A stretch of 49,843 bases of DNA, taken from NCBI GenBank assembly GCA_018266105.1, contig JAFEBA010000036.1, forward strand, positions 1 through 49,843, in the 5' to 3' direction. This DNA is from a bacterium. GTDB lineage: Bacteria; Vulcanimicrobiota; Xenobia; Xenobiales; JADMJV01. Below, one piece after another: positions 1-8,045 of the stretch (positions are counted from its first letter, which is position 1; every line of letters begins with the position of its first letter). The translations under genes and the position numbers were made by a program. A model generated the notes under the pieces. That model worked only from the letters and a program-made list of their open reading frames with translations. It did no database searches and had not been told where the DNA came from.

Positions 1-2
1 TG

Positions 3-740
3 TCCGGTGTCGGTCTGGCCCAGGTTCTGGCCGGGCTGGCCAGTGGCTGGATGGTCGCTTCTATGGCCGAATCGGTGGTCCACGACAAGGTTGCTCACTG
101 CCAGGATCTGCCCGGGAGCCGTCCCAACCAGTCCAACCCTTCGCTGGTCGCCTGGGCAGCCACCCACGGCCCTCAGTGGCTCTCTCAAAAACTACAAAAT
201 TCCTGGTTCGGTCATACCAAAATTCACCACTACCGAACTTTCACCAAAGATCACGTTTCTCAGTTTCGCGACGCCGAGGACCAGAGGAAGGTCGACCAGT
301 ATCTGGTCAAGCACGGTCGCGCCGACCTGATCGAGGAAGAATACGGAAATACGATCCGGCCCAAGGGTTATGCTATGTTTCAGGCTGTCGCCAGCCCCGC
401 CTACGCGCTCACCCTGGGTGCCGCCAGTTTGCTCGGGGCCGGCCCTCTCTTTGCTCTAGGATTCGCAGCCCCGGTCGCAGCCTACCCCCTGTTCTCTAAG
501 GAATTTCACCGCTACACCCACATGCCCGCCAAAGAAGCCCTCTCCAAAGCTTCGGCTCCTATGGCGGCTTTCTTAAAGACACCCATGTCCAGATTCATTG
601 TGCGCCACCACTTTATGCATCACGTGAATGACAAAACCAACTTCAACCTGATGCCCGGCGCGGATTTTCTGAGAGGCAAGGCCGTCAAACCAGGCGTGGG
701 CCACCAGGAAGAGCTGCGCCGTCTGGGCGTGCTTTACTGA
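3..740 (+). CDS. Fatty-acid hydroxylase-like membrane protein, 5' end missing
   Basis: The reading frame is open to the left edge of the window, so the true start lies upstream; 245 codons are visible. Histidine clusters of the kind that bind a di-iron centre in membrane hydroxylases and desaturases are present: HDKVAH near the visible N-terminus, HTKIHH about 45 residues later, and HHFMHH near the C-terminus. A hydrophobic stretch rich in Ala, Leu and Gly sits between the second and third clusters and would span the membrane. The order HxxxH, HxxxHH, HxxxHH fits the fatty-acid hydroxylase/sterol desaturase superfamily, which hydroxylates or desaturates lipids at the cytoplasmic membrane. The substrate cannot be read from the sequence. 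The next gene is also an oxidoreductase, but the 90-bp gap gives no strong case for an operon. Confidence 0.6.
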   Translation, partial: SGVGLAQVLAGLASGWMVASMAESVVHDKVAHCQDLPGSRPNQSNPSLVAWAATHGPQWLSQKLQNSWFGHTKIHHYRTFTKDHVSQFRDAEDQRKVDQYLVKHGRADLIEEEYGNTIRPKGYAMFQAVASPAYALTLGAASLLGAGPLFALGFAAPVAAYPLFSKEFHRYTHMPAKEALSKASAPMAAFLKTPMSRFIVRHHFMHHVNDKTNFNLMPGADFLRGKAVKPGVGHQEELRRLGVLY

Positions 741-830
741 CCTTTGCCATCCTGAAGCCGACGAGTTGAAAGTCGGGAAACCTGGATCATCGGCGGGGGA
801 TCCTTTTGTCACTGGTGAAATGACTCGGGC

Positions 831-1820
831 ATGTCCAGGATCGCAGTCATTGGCGCCGGAGTGGCCGGTTGCACGGCCGCTCAGCGGTTGCAACAGCAGG
901 GCCACCAGGTACAGGTCTTTGACGAGAGAAGTCAGCCGGGTGGTCGCTGTTGCACTCAGCCCATGGGACGCGGTGGCTATGACCACGGAGCCCAGTTCTT
1001 CACCGCCCGCGACCCTCGATTTCAGTCAGTCCTGCAGGATCTTGCTCGCAACCAATGGGTCACCCATTGGGAGTGTCGCAGTGGTCTGCTGTCCAGACAC
1101 TCCTTTCAATACCTGCGGCCCGAGGTTCCGCGTTGGGTGGGTACCCCGCGCATGAGTTCGCTGGTGCTCGGCCTGCAGGCCGGGTTAGAGGTCTACCACT
1201 CGGTGCGCATCGAGTTTATTCACGGCCGCCCGGGTGACTGGCAACTGCACAGCCAGGGCAACCAGTTGGGCTCTTTTCAGAAAGTGCTGGTGACCGCTCC
1301 GGCACCCCAATCCGCCGACCTGTTGCGGCCCGTATCACCGAAACTGGCGGAGGAACTCAAGAACATTCACTATGAGCCCTGCCTGGCCGCTCTCGTCCAA
1401 CTAAAAATGCCGGCCCAACTGGAGTTTGATGCGGCCGCGGTGGAGGATGCGGGCGACGGACTTGGCTTCGTGACCCGCAACAACTCCAAGCCCCATCGCG
1501 CACCTTTGCCCGAACAGTGGGTCCTCCACAGTTCGGTGGACTGGGCCCGCCAACGTCTGGAAGAAGACCCTCAAGAGTCGGCCGGTTTGCTCTGGAGAGC
1601 GTTCTGTCAGCGGACGGGTGCCGACCCGGACGGGCTTGAGCATCTGCAGGGGTACTGCTGGCGCTATGCTCGCGTCGCCCGCAGCCTGGGTCGTGCCTAC
1701 CTTTCAGAGACCAGCAGTGGACTGGCCTGGTGCGGTGACGGCGCCTTGGGCCCCCGAGTGGAGTGCGCCTTCCTGAGCGGACTGGAAGTCGCCGACAACC
1801 TGAGTTCCGATCCTAGCTGA
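831..1820 (+). CDS. FAD/NAD(P)-binding oxidoreductase, renalase-like
   Basis: 329 aa. The N-terminus carries a Rossmann dinucleotide-binding motif (IAVIGAGVAGCTAAQRL, residues 4-20), an acidic residue at the end of the second strand (VFDERS) and the following PGGRC motif that contacts FAD. A GHDGAQ-like segment (YDHGAQFFTARD) follows and is typical of renalase-type and other flavin amine oxidases. Near the C-terminus the motif AWCGDG closes the FAD site. The family oxidises amines or dihydronicotinamide by-products in the cytoplasm; the substrate here is unknown. The start ATG has no clear ribosome-binding site. No signal peptide or membrane segment is seen. Confidence 0.75.
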   Translation: MSRIAVIGAGVAGCTAAQRLQQQGHQVQVFDERSQPGGRCCTQPMGRGGYDHGAQFFTARDPRFQSVLQDLARNQWVTHWECRSGLLSRHSFQYLRPEVPRWVGTPRMSSLVLGLQAGLEVYHSVRIEFIHGRPGDWQLHSQGNQLGSFQKVLVTAPAPQSADLLRPVSPKLAEELKNIHYEPCLAALVQLKMPAQLEFDAAAVEDAGDGLGFVTRNNSKPHRAPLPEQWVLHSSVDWARQRLEEDPQESAGLLWRAFCQRTGADPDGLEHLQGYCWRYARVARSLGRAYLSETSSGLAWCGDGALGPRVECAFLSGLEVADNLSSDPS

Positions 1821-1933
1821 GTCCGGTCCGAGCGGTTCGGCGATCCCATGACGCGAGTACAACCACTGCTGTCTTGGCGAGAATTCTGACCGCACAATAG
1901 GTCCATCCACAAAAAGTGTTGGAGGATGGAAGA

Positions 1934-2095
1934 ATGAACCTCGTACTGCTCATCCTGATCTTGCTGCTGGTCAGCGGCGGTGGCTACTATGGATATCGTG
2001 GCGGTTACTACGGAGGGGGCGGTTTAGGCGCGGGCGGTTTGCTGCTCGTCTTGCTGCTGGTCTGGATGTTTACTGGCGGCGGCTTCCACATCTAA
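1934..2095 (+). CDS. Tiny glycine-rich hydrophobic protein, DUF3309-like
   Basis: 53 aa. It has a hydrophobic N-terminal helix (MNLVLLILILLLVSGGG), a glycine/tyrosine-rich centre (YYGYRGGYYGGGG) and a second hydrophobic helix, so it probably lies in the membrane as a hairpin. This layout matches the small DUF3309 proteins found in many proteobacteria and acidobacteria; their function is unknown. The start is well supported: GGAGG at 1921-1925 lies 8 nt before the ATG. It stands alone, with 113 bp before it and 120 bp after it, just upstream of the dab operon. Nothing shows that it takes part in carbon uptake. Confidence 0.75.
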   Translation: MNLVLLILILLLVSGGGYYGYRGGYYGGGGLGAGGLLLVLLLVWMFTGGGFHI

Positions 2096-2175
2096 CCCGC
2101 TGTGATAAGCCTGACCCTTGGCAACCAGGAGAGCTTCAGTGGAAGGTCTCCTGGTGGCTGCATTGGTTGACTCCC

Positions 2176-2204
2176 TTGACGCAAGTAGCCAAGATTCGTA
2201 TATT
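2176..2204 (+). promoter_or_regulatory. Sigma70-type promoter of the arsR-dab operon
   Basis: TTGACG at 2176-2181 and TATATT at 2199-2204 are separated by 17 nt, a near-consensus vegetative promoter. Transcription would begin around 2211, only about five bases before the ATG at 2216, so the message is almost leaderless. No Shine-Dalgarno sequence precedes the ATG, which agrees. Confidence 0.75.
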
Positions 2205-2217
2205 CGTAAAATCGAAT
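2194..2217 (+). promoter_or_regulatory. Candidate ArsR operator over the -10 box and start codon
   Basis: ATTCG at 2194-2198 is mirrored by CGAAT at 2213-2217, and ATTCGTA occurs twice directly (2194-2200 and 2202-2208). The repeats cover the -10 box and the start codon, where a bound ArsR dimer would block transcription. The placement suggests autoregulation of the operon by its first gene. This is inferred from position and symmetry only. Confidence 0.5.
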
Positions 2218-2572
2218 GAACGCATCTACAATCACAGAGCTTCGCCGCTTTAAAGCGGAATTTTTTCAGGCCCTGTCTCACCCGACCCGCATCGCCATTC
2301 TTGAACTGTTGCGCGCTGGGGAACAATCCACCGGTGCTTTGATCGAAAAGCTCGGAGTGGAACAGGCCAACGCTTCCCAACACCTGGCTGTCTTGCGTTC
2401 CAAACGAATCGTGGCCAATCGAAAGGTCGGCAACCAGGTCTTCTACTCGGTGCGACATCCCCTGATCGTCCAGGTGCTGGATGCGATGAAAGAGTATTTC
2501 GTGGTCCATACTCGAGAAGCGGCGGCCACCTTAACCGCACTCCAGGAAGCGGACCAAGAAGTTGTCGACTGA
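2216..2572 (+). CDS. ArsR-family winged-helix regulator of the dab operon
   Basis: 118 aa. The ArsR/SmtB fold is clear: FFQALSHPTRIAILELL at about residues 16-32, the recognition helix region ANASQHLAVLRSKRIV at about 52-67, and the wing GNQVFYSVRHP. There are no cysteines, so it cannot sense metals through the classical thiolate sites and is probably a non-metal ArsR. It is the first gene of the dab operon and its stop codon overlaps the dabA start by 11 nt, so it most likely controls inorganic carbon uptake and its own synthesis. Known dab operons with a described regulator use a LysR-type protein, so this arrangement is uncommon to my knowledge. The signal is unknown; bicarbonate, pH or redox state are possibilities only. 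Confidence 0.88.
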   Translation: MNASTITELRRFKAEFFQALSHPTRIAILELLRAGEQSTGALIEKLGVEQANASQHLAVLRSKRIVANRKVGNQVFYSVRHPLIVQVLDAMKEYFVVHTREAAATLTALQEADQEVVD

Positions 2573-5447
2573 ACTGGCCGAAGCCCTGGCCTGGGCGGCC
2601 GAATTCTTGCCGGCCCAGGGACCCCTGACGGCCTTTGTTCACCACAACACCCTGCACGCATTCCAAGATCTGTCTTTTGAGGAAGCCGTGGAGCAGGCCG
2701 GCCAGGTATACGGCTGCAATGCCTATATGCCTTCCCAGTGGTATCGAGCCGAACTGGCCCGGGGACGGATTCACGAGGAAGACGTGGTCTGGTGTCTGGA
2801 GCAGCAGCAACTTCCACCCCGACCATTGCCGGCCGGGGTGGAAGCCAGAGCACTTTACATGGCTCTTTTGCTTCATCCCGTCCACCGCCTGGCCCCCGAA
2901 CAGCTGGCCTGGCATTTGCACGAAACCGGCGCCCGCTGGCGCTTCCGCAGCGAACTGTCCCGTCCGATCCGGGAGCGTCTGCTGCAGAGCGCCCACCTCT
3001 ATTTGCAACGCCGGCCTGCTCAGGCTGTACTGGCTGGCCTGCGAGGCGAATTTCCCGAGGAGTGGGCCTCTCCCAGTCATCAGACTCTGCCCGCCAGCGC
3101 GGACGAGCGATTGGCGGCCCAGTTGCTCTGGCTCAGTTGTCGTGAGGCCACCCGCGGGATGGTCCGAGCAGGTAAGCCCATCTCCTGCCGCCGGCATCGC
3201 GACTTGCTCTGGGCCAGCGGAGGAACGGACATCGATGCTGTCGTCAATCCTCAGCTCAGTCGCTGGTGCGCCGCCTTTCTGGATCAGGGCCTGTCTCAGT
3301 CCGCCATGCCCGGCCGCGATCAGGGTTTTTACCGGGCCATCTCAAAATTGTCCCGGCACGGCCTGCGTCCGGGTTGGATGCGGGACTTCCCCGAACTCTG
3401 TGCCCGCCATCCCGACGCCTGGGACAGCCTGCTGGACTCACTTCAGTCACTGCAGGTTCCCAGCAGTGAATACGGCCCCTACCTGCGCGACACCCTGCTG
3501 GCCCTCAAAGGCTGGGCCGGAATGTTTCATCAGGCCCAGGTCCGACCCGACCGCATGCCCTTTGTAGCCATCCCGGCCAGGTTGGAAGATTTCTGCGCCA
3601 TTCGATTGCTGCTTGAGCGCTGCGCCCTGCAAGGTCATAACCTGCCTGGCTCCCCTCCAGAACCCGCGCCGCGCGAGGCGCCCAGTCTGGCCTTCCATCT
3701 CTTCCAGGTTTGCCAATTCCTGGGGGTGGGCGCCGATCATGTGGACCGCTGGAGTGCACAGGATGTGGAAGAGCTGTTCGATGCTCTGGACGCCTTCAGT
3801 TCGGCGCGGCGTCGGGCCATCTTGCACCGGGCCTACGAACGTCGATTCAAGCTCAAAACCTGCGACGCCCTGGTGGGTCATCAGAGCATTCCGGCGCCCC
3901 AGGATGCTCGATTTCAAGCCATCTTTTGCCTGGACGACCGCGAAGAATCGACTCGTCGACACCTTGAGGAAGTTGCGCCCGATTGCGAGACCTTCGGCAC
4001 CCTGGGCTACTTTGGTGTGGCCATGTACTTTCAAGCGGCCCACGAAGAGCAGGCCAGGCCGCTTTGTCCGGTGGCGTTGCGTCCCACCCACCGGGTGAGG
4101 GAGATCCCCATCGAAGGCGAGCTCGACCAGGCCCGCAAGTTGGTCGGGATGCGGCGCTCGCTTAGCACGCTGGCCGAAGGGATGGACTCCCGCAGTCACA
4201 CCCTGACCTGGGGCTCGCTACTGACCTCGGCGCTGGGCCTGTTCGGCTCCATTCCGGGCATCTTGCAGGTTCTATTCCCTCGGGGAACCGGATTGGTTTC
4301 GCGGCGGCTCTACGATCGACTGAAGCCGCAGAACACCCGGCTTGAACTGGGGTTCAGTGTCTCTCAAATGGTTGATATCGTGGGCCGGCTGCTCGAGGAG
4401 ATCGGTCTGACTCGCCAGTTTTCCAGACTCGTGCTGGTCCTCGGACACGGTTCCTCCTCGGCCAACAACCCCCACGAAGCAGCCTACGACTGTGGAGCCT
4501 GTGGTGGCGGGCGGGGCGGTCCCAACGCTCGAGTTTTCGCTCAAATGGCCAATCATCCCGAGGTCCGGGCTCAGCTACCCTTTGCCATTCCGGACGGCAG
4601 CGTGTTTGTCGGAGCCTATCACAATACTTGCGACGATGAGATCGAGATCTACGATGAGTCGGCCATTCCGACCAGCCATCAGCAATTGTTGAAAGAGGCC
4701 CTGCAAGCCCTCCAGCAGGCCCGCGCTCAAGATGCATTGGAACGCTGTCGTCGGTTTGAATCGGCCTCCCCAAACCTGACCGCGGAAATGGCGCTGACTC
4801 ACGTGGCCGGTCGCGCTTCCGACCTGGCTCAGCCCAGGCCAGAACTCGGACATGCCACCAATGCTCTGGCCGTGGTGGCCCGTCGGGCCCGCACCAGGGG
4901 CTTGTTCCTGGATCGTCGAGCCTTCCTGGCCTCCTACGACCCCACCCAGGATAGCCCTCAAGGCCGAGTCCTGGAGAGCCTGCTGGAGTCTGTCCTCCCG
5001 GTCGGAGCCGGTATCAATCTGGAATACTACTTCTCCAGGGTGGACAATGCGGGCTACGGCTGCGGAACCAAGTTGCCTCACAACATCACCAGCCTGCTGG
5101 GAGTCATGGAGGGATACTGCAGCGATCTGCGCACCGGGCTGCCCTGGCAGATGGTGGAAATCCACGAGCCCATGCGGCTGTTTGTGATTGTCGAATCCAC
5201 CCCGGCGGTGCTTGATCAACTGTTACAACGTCGGCCCGACTTAGAACGCTGGGTGACCCATCGTTGGATCAAACTGGCCTGCCTGGACCCCGAAAATCAG
5301 AGGCTGTGGCGCTGGGAATCAGGTCAGTGGCAAGAGCACGAGCCCGGCCAGCAGCCGCTCCCCCACGTGGAACACTCCAGTGACTGGTTCCTGCGCAAGC
5401 GTCAGCACCTGGATTTTGTGGAGGTCGACTGTGCCGCTCCTCGATAA
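2562..5447 (+). CDS. dabA: DabA, zinc-dependent subunit of the DAB inorganic carbon uptake complex (UPF0753/DUF2309)
   Basis: 961 aa. DabA is a cytoplasmic, beta-carbonic-anhydrase-like protein that hydrates CO2 in one direction, driven by ion flow through its membrane partner DabB. Putative zinc and active-site residues are Cys456 and Asp458 (in FCLDDREES), His629 (in LGHGSSSANNP) and Cys644 (in DCGACGGGRGG). Their spacing, 2, 171 and 15 residues, matches C351, D353, H524 and C539 of the Halothiobacillus protein as I recall it. The start is TTG at 2562, overlapping the arsR stop by 11 nt, which points to translational coupling. The length is a little above the usual 800-900 aa, with extra sequence at the N-terminal side. 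Two NuoL/NuoM-like genes follow with overlapping ends. Confidence 0.93.
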   Translation: MSTELAEALAWAAEFLPAQGPLTAFVHHNTLHAFQDLSFEEAVEQAGQVYGCNAYMPSQWYRAELARGRIHEEDVVWCLEQQQLPPRPLPAGVEARALYMALLLHPVHRLAPEQLAWHLHETGARWRFRSELSRPIRERLLQSAHLYLQRRPAQAVLAGLRGEFPEEWASPSHQTLPASADERLAAQLLWLSCREATRGMVRAGKPISCRRHRDLLWASGGTDIDAVVNPQLSRWCAAFLDQGLSQSAMPGRDQGFYRAISKLSRHGLRPGWMRDFPELCARHPDAWDSLLDSLQSLQVPSSEYGPYLRDTLLALKGWAGMFHQAQVRPDRMPFVAIPARLEDFCAIRLLLERCALQGHNLPGSPPEPAPREAPSLAFHLFQVCQFLGVGADHVDRWSAQDVEELFDALDAFSSARRRAILHRAYERRFKLKTCDALVGHQSIPAPQDARFQAIFCLDDREESTRRHLEEVAPDCETFGTLGYFGVAMYFQAAHEEQARPLCPVALRPTHRVREIPIEGELDQARKLVGMRRSLSTLAEGMDSRSHTLTWGSLLTSALGLFGSIPGILQVLFPRGTGLVSRRLYDRLKPQNTRLELGFSVSQMVDIVGRLLEEIGLTRQFSRLVLVLGHGSSSANNPHEAAYDCGACGGGRGGPNARVFAQMANHPEVRAQLPFAIPDGSVFVGAYHNTCDDEIEIYDESAIPTSHQQLLKEALQALQQARAQDALERCRRFESASPNLTAEMALTHVAGRASDLAQPRPELGHATNALAVVARRARTRGLFLDRRAFLASYDPTQDSPQGRVLESLLESVLPVGAGINLEYYFSRVDNAGYGCGTKLPHNITSLLGVMEGYCSDLRTGLPWQMVEIHEPMRLFVIVESTPAVLDQLLQRRPDLERWVTHRWIKLACLDPENQRLWRWESGQWQEHEPGQQPLPHVEHSSDWFLRKRQHLDFVEVDCAAPR

Positions 5448-6747
5448 GCTGGCAGGCGCCTGCGTCTTTCTGATCCCCGCACTTCCCGGCATGGCCTGCC
5501 TCTGGCTGGGAGCCCGGAGTCTTTTCGGCTTTCACCCAGGCGAACGACACGTGGCCCGCTGCATGCAATGGGTCTTCTCGCTGGCTCTGGCTTGCGCACT
5601 GACAGCCGGTGCTTTCCTCTACGCTCAGGGCATCCCAACCTTGACCCTGAAGGTCGGGGGCTGGACACTGAGCGAGAACATCGACTTTCGCTTTGTGCTG
5701 CAACTGGACAGACTGTCCCTGCCCTTCGTGCTCCTTTCCACCAGTCTGTGCGGTCTTGTGGCCGCCTTTTCGGAGCGATACCTGCATCGAGAGACTGGAT
5801 ATCAGCGATACTTCTTTCTATTGTGCGTATTCAGCCTGGGCTACAATCTCACCATTCTAGCGGGTAGTATCGAGGTTCTGTACGCTTCCTGGGAGTTGCT
5901 CGGGTTGAGCTCGGCCATGCTGATTGGCTTTTTTCAAGAGCGACCGGGTCCGGTCCGAAACGGGCTTTACGCCTTTATCGTCTATCGATTCTGCGACCTT
6001 GGACTGATTCTGGCCTCTGTTTTTGTCTTTGCCAACGCGCACGCGGGTGCCTTTCAGGCCTGGTTAGGTCAGGGCTACTGGCCTCATTGCCACACCGCTC
6101 TGAACCCCTCGTCGGCCGCGGTGGTGGGCTTTCTGCTGCTTCTGTCGGCGGCCGGAAAGGCCGCCCAGTTTCCCTTCTCGGGTTGGCTGCCCCGCGCCAT
6201 GGAAGGACCGACCCCGTCAACCGCGGTCTTCTATGGGGCCCTCTCGGTACACGCCGGCGCCTACCTGATGCTGCGAGGCGGCTCTCTGCTGGACGCCTCC
6301 CCGCTGCTTTCGCTGGCCGTCTTTGGGGTGGGACTGACCACCGCCGTGTATGCACGTCGGGTAGGAACCGTCCAGACCGATATGAAATGCTCCCTGGCCT
6401 ACAGCTCCCTGGCCCAGGTCGGACTGATCTTTGCGGAAATTGGCCTGGGATTTCGATGGTTACCGGTCATTCACGCCATCGGCCACGCCAGCCTCCGCTC
6501 CGTTCAATTCCTCAAGGCCCCATCCGTGCTTCACCACTTTCACGAGATGCGAAGCACAGTCGAAGGTTACCAGCCGGGCAGCTCGGAGAGGCTGGGTCTC
6601 CGCTCCTACGCTTTCTCGATGGAAAAGGGCTACCTGGAGGTTCTCCAGGAACGCCTGCTGCTTGAGCCATTCTTCAGACTGTGTCGTGGCTTGCGCAGTC
6701 TGGACGAATGGGTCTTGGGCTGGCTGGTGGGAAGGGATTCCCGGTGA
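5431..6747 (+). CDS. dabB: DabB, proton-channel-like membrane subunit (NuoL/MrpA family)
   Basis: 438 aa, many transmembrane helices. It belongs to the proton-conducting NADH dehydrogenase/Mrp antiporter family: the family core is visible as LYASWELLGLSS (about residue 150), AGKAAQFPFSGWLPRAMEGPTP (about 245-266, with the conserved Lys in the discontinuous helix) and SLAYSSLAQVG (about 330). In DAB complexes this subunit couples cation flow to the DabA reaction. The GTG start at 5431 is chosen because GGAGG at 5420-5424 lies 6 nt upstream; this makes a 17-nt overlap with dabA. The gene ends in a GTGA overlap with the next membrane subunit. Confidence 0.88.
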   Translation: MPLLDKLAGACVFLIPALPGMACLWLGARSLFGFHPGERHVARCMQWVFSLALACALTAGAFLYAQGIPTLTLKVGGWTLSENIDFRFVLQLDRLSLPFVLLSTSLCGLVAAFSERYLHRETGYQRYFFLLCVFSLGYNLTILAGSIEVLYASWELLGLSSAMLIGFFQERPGPVRNGLYAFIVYRFCDLGLILASVFVFANAHAGAFQAWLGQGYWPHCHTALNPSSAAVVGFLLLLSAAGKAAQFPFSGWLPRAMEGPTPSTAVFYGALSVHAGAYLMLRGGSLLDASPLLSLAVFGVGLTTAVYARRVGTVQTDMKCSLAYSSLAQVGLIFAEIGLGFRWLPVIHAIGHASLRSVQFLKAPSVLHHFHEMRSTVEGYQPGSSERLGLRSYAFSMEKGYLEVLQERLLLEPFFRLCRGLRSLDEWVLGWLVGRDSR

Positions 6748-8045
6748 TCTTCACCTCTTTGTTGCTGGCTGCTCCCTGGCTCACGCTGCTTTTTTGCTGG
6801 AATCTCTCGCGCGCACAGGGCATGAGGGTTTTGGTCGCGCTGCTGGTGCTGGGACTCAGCCTCCCGGTGTTTCCGCCCACCGGGCCCTGGGACGAACTTT
6901 CCCTGTGGTTGATCCCCTTCGTCACCCTGGTCTACCTGACCGTCTGGACCTTTACGCCTTGTTCGGAACGCCATCCAACCGCCAATCGCTGGTTGATGGC
7001 CGGTCTGGGCCTGGACCTGCTCTTTGTGTCCCTGCAATCGCCGCTCTGGCTGGCCCTGCTCTGGCCCCTGACTCACCTTCCCCTCTTTGCTCAGTGCAAG
7101 GACCGCTGGTCGCGCCGCCTGATGCTCGTTTATTTGGGACCCGCCTGCTTGCTCTTCTGCGCCGGGGCGGTAGGACACCCCTCCAGCTGGAGCCTCTACG
7201 CTCTCTTAGCCGGAATTGCCCTGCGTAAAGCCTTATTGCCTCTACACCAGTGGCTCCCTGCTCTGACTGAAAGGGCCCCGATAGGCCCGCTGGTTTGCTT
7301 TCTCACCCCGCAACTGGGGGCCTATGCCATCTTGCGCTTGCTGGCCGTGGACGCGCCCGAACAGGTTCTGGCCTGGCTGGGCCTGCTGGCCCTGGCCACG
7401 GCCGTCTATTCGGCCTGCCTGGCCATCGGGCACTCCAGTTTGCGAGCGGTCTACGCCAGCCTCTTTATGGGCCAAAGCTCCCTGGTCTACGTCGGCCTCC
7501 AATGTACAAGTCAATCTGGAATTGCCGGTGGCCTGGCCGTCTGGTTGTCCTCGGGCCTGGCTCTGACCGGGCTGGGAGTGTGCATCTGGGCTCTGGAAGC
7601 CCGACGCGGTCGACTGCCGCTGGATCGGTTTCACGGCGGCTATGCTCGATCGCCGGTGATCGCGTGCTGCTTCCTGCTGCTGGGCCTCACTTGCGTCGGA
7701 TTCCCGTGTTCGGTGGGCTTCCTCTCCCAGGAGCTGCTCCTGGAGGGCACTCTGGACACTTACCCCCACGTGGGGGTGCTGGCCGCTCTGACCGCCTTCC
7801 TGAACGGCATTACCGTGTTGCGTAGCTACTTTTATCTCTTTTGCGGCTCTCGCCAGGAGTATGGATACTCTCAGTCCATCCGCTACCGTGAACGCGCCGC
7901 TCTGATTCTTCTGCTCTCGCTCTTGATCGGCTTCGGCGCCTGGCCGGACGCCTTCTTTGCCTCTCGAGACCGAATCGCCGGAGGCATCCTGGAGGCCCGG
8001 CGGCTGAAGCACCCCGTTCAGCCTATTCCCGATCTTCCCAAATAA
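6744..8045 (+). CDS. Second NuoM/NuoL-like membrane subunit of the dab operon
   Basis: 433 aa, about 12-14 hydrophobic helices. The GTG start shares its bases with the dabB stop (GTGA), and GGGAAGGG at 6728-6735 could serve as ribosome-binding site. Family signs include a lysine-containing helix followed by a Pro/Trp motif (LRKALLPLHQWLPALTERAPIGP, about residues 160-180) and GHSSLRAVYASLFMGQSSLVYVG. It is a distant paralogue of DabB. Standard DAB complexes are described as DabA plus DabB, so this second antiporter-like chain may form a two-channel complex or may divide the function of a longer DabB. The 3' end overlaps the convergent exoprotein gene by 23 bp. Confidence 0.8.
   Translation: MIFTSLLLAAPWLTLLFCWNLSRAQGMRVLVALLVLGLSLPVFPPTGPWDELSLWLIPFVTLVYLTVWTFTPCSERHPTANRWLMAGLGLDLLFVSLQSPLWLALLWPLTHLPLFAQCKDRWSRRLMLVYLGPACLLFCAGAVGHPSSWSLYALLAGIALRKALLPLHQWLPALTERAPIGPLVCFLTPQLGAYAILRLLAVDAPEQVLAWLGLLALATAVYSACLAIGHSSLRAVYASLFMGQSSLVYVGLQCTSQSGIAGGLAVWLSSGLALTGLGVCIWALEARRGRLPLDRFHGGYARSPVIACCFLLLGLTCVGFPCSVGFLSQELLLEGTLDTYPHVGVLAALTAFLNGITVLRSYFYLFCGSRQEYGYSQSIRYRERAALILLLSLLIGFGAWPDAFFASRDRIAGGILEARRLKHPVQPIPDLPK

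Noticed and set aside
3447..4199. Long minus-strand open frames inside dabA (also 2250-3197 and 4575-5219)
   Set aside because: They are antisense shadows of a well-supported gene with intact zinc-site motifs; no ribosome-binding sites or plausible composition.
8023..8045. Frameshift or misassembly at the dabB2/exoprotein 3' overlap
   Set aside because: Both stop codons are clean and both C-termini look natural; tail-to-tail overlaps recur elsewhere in the window.
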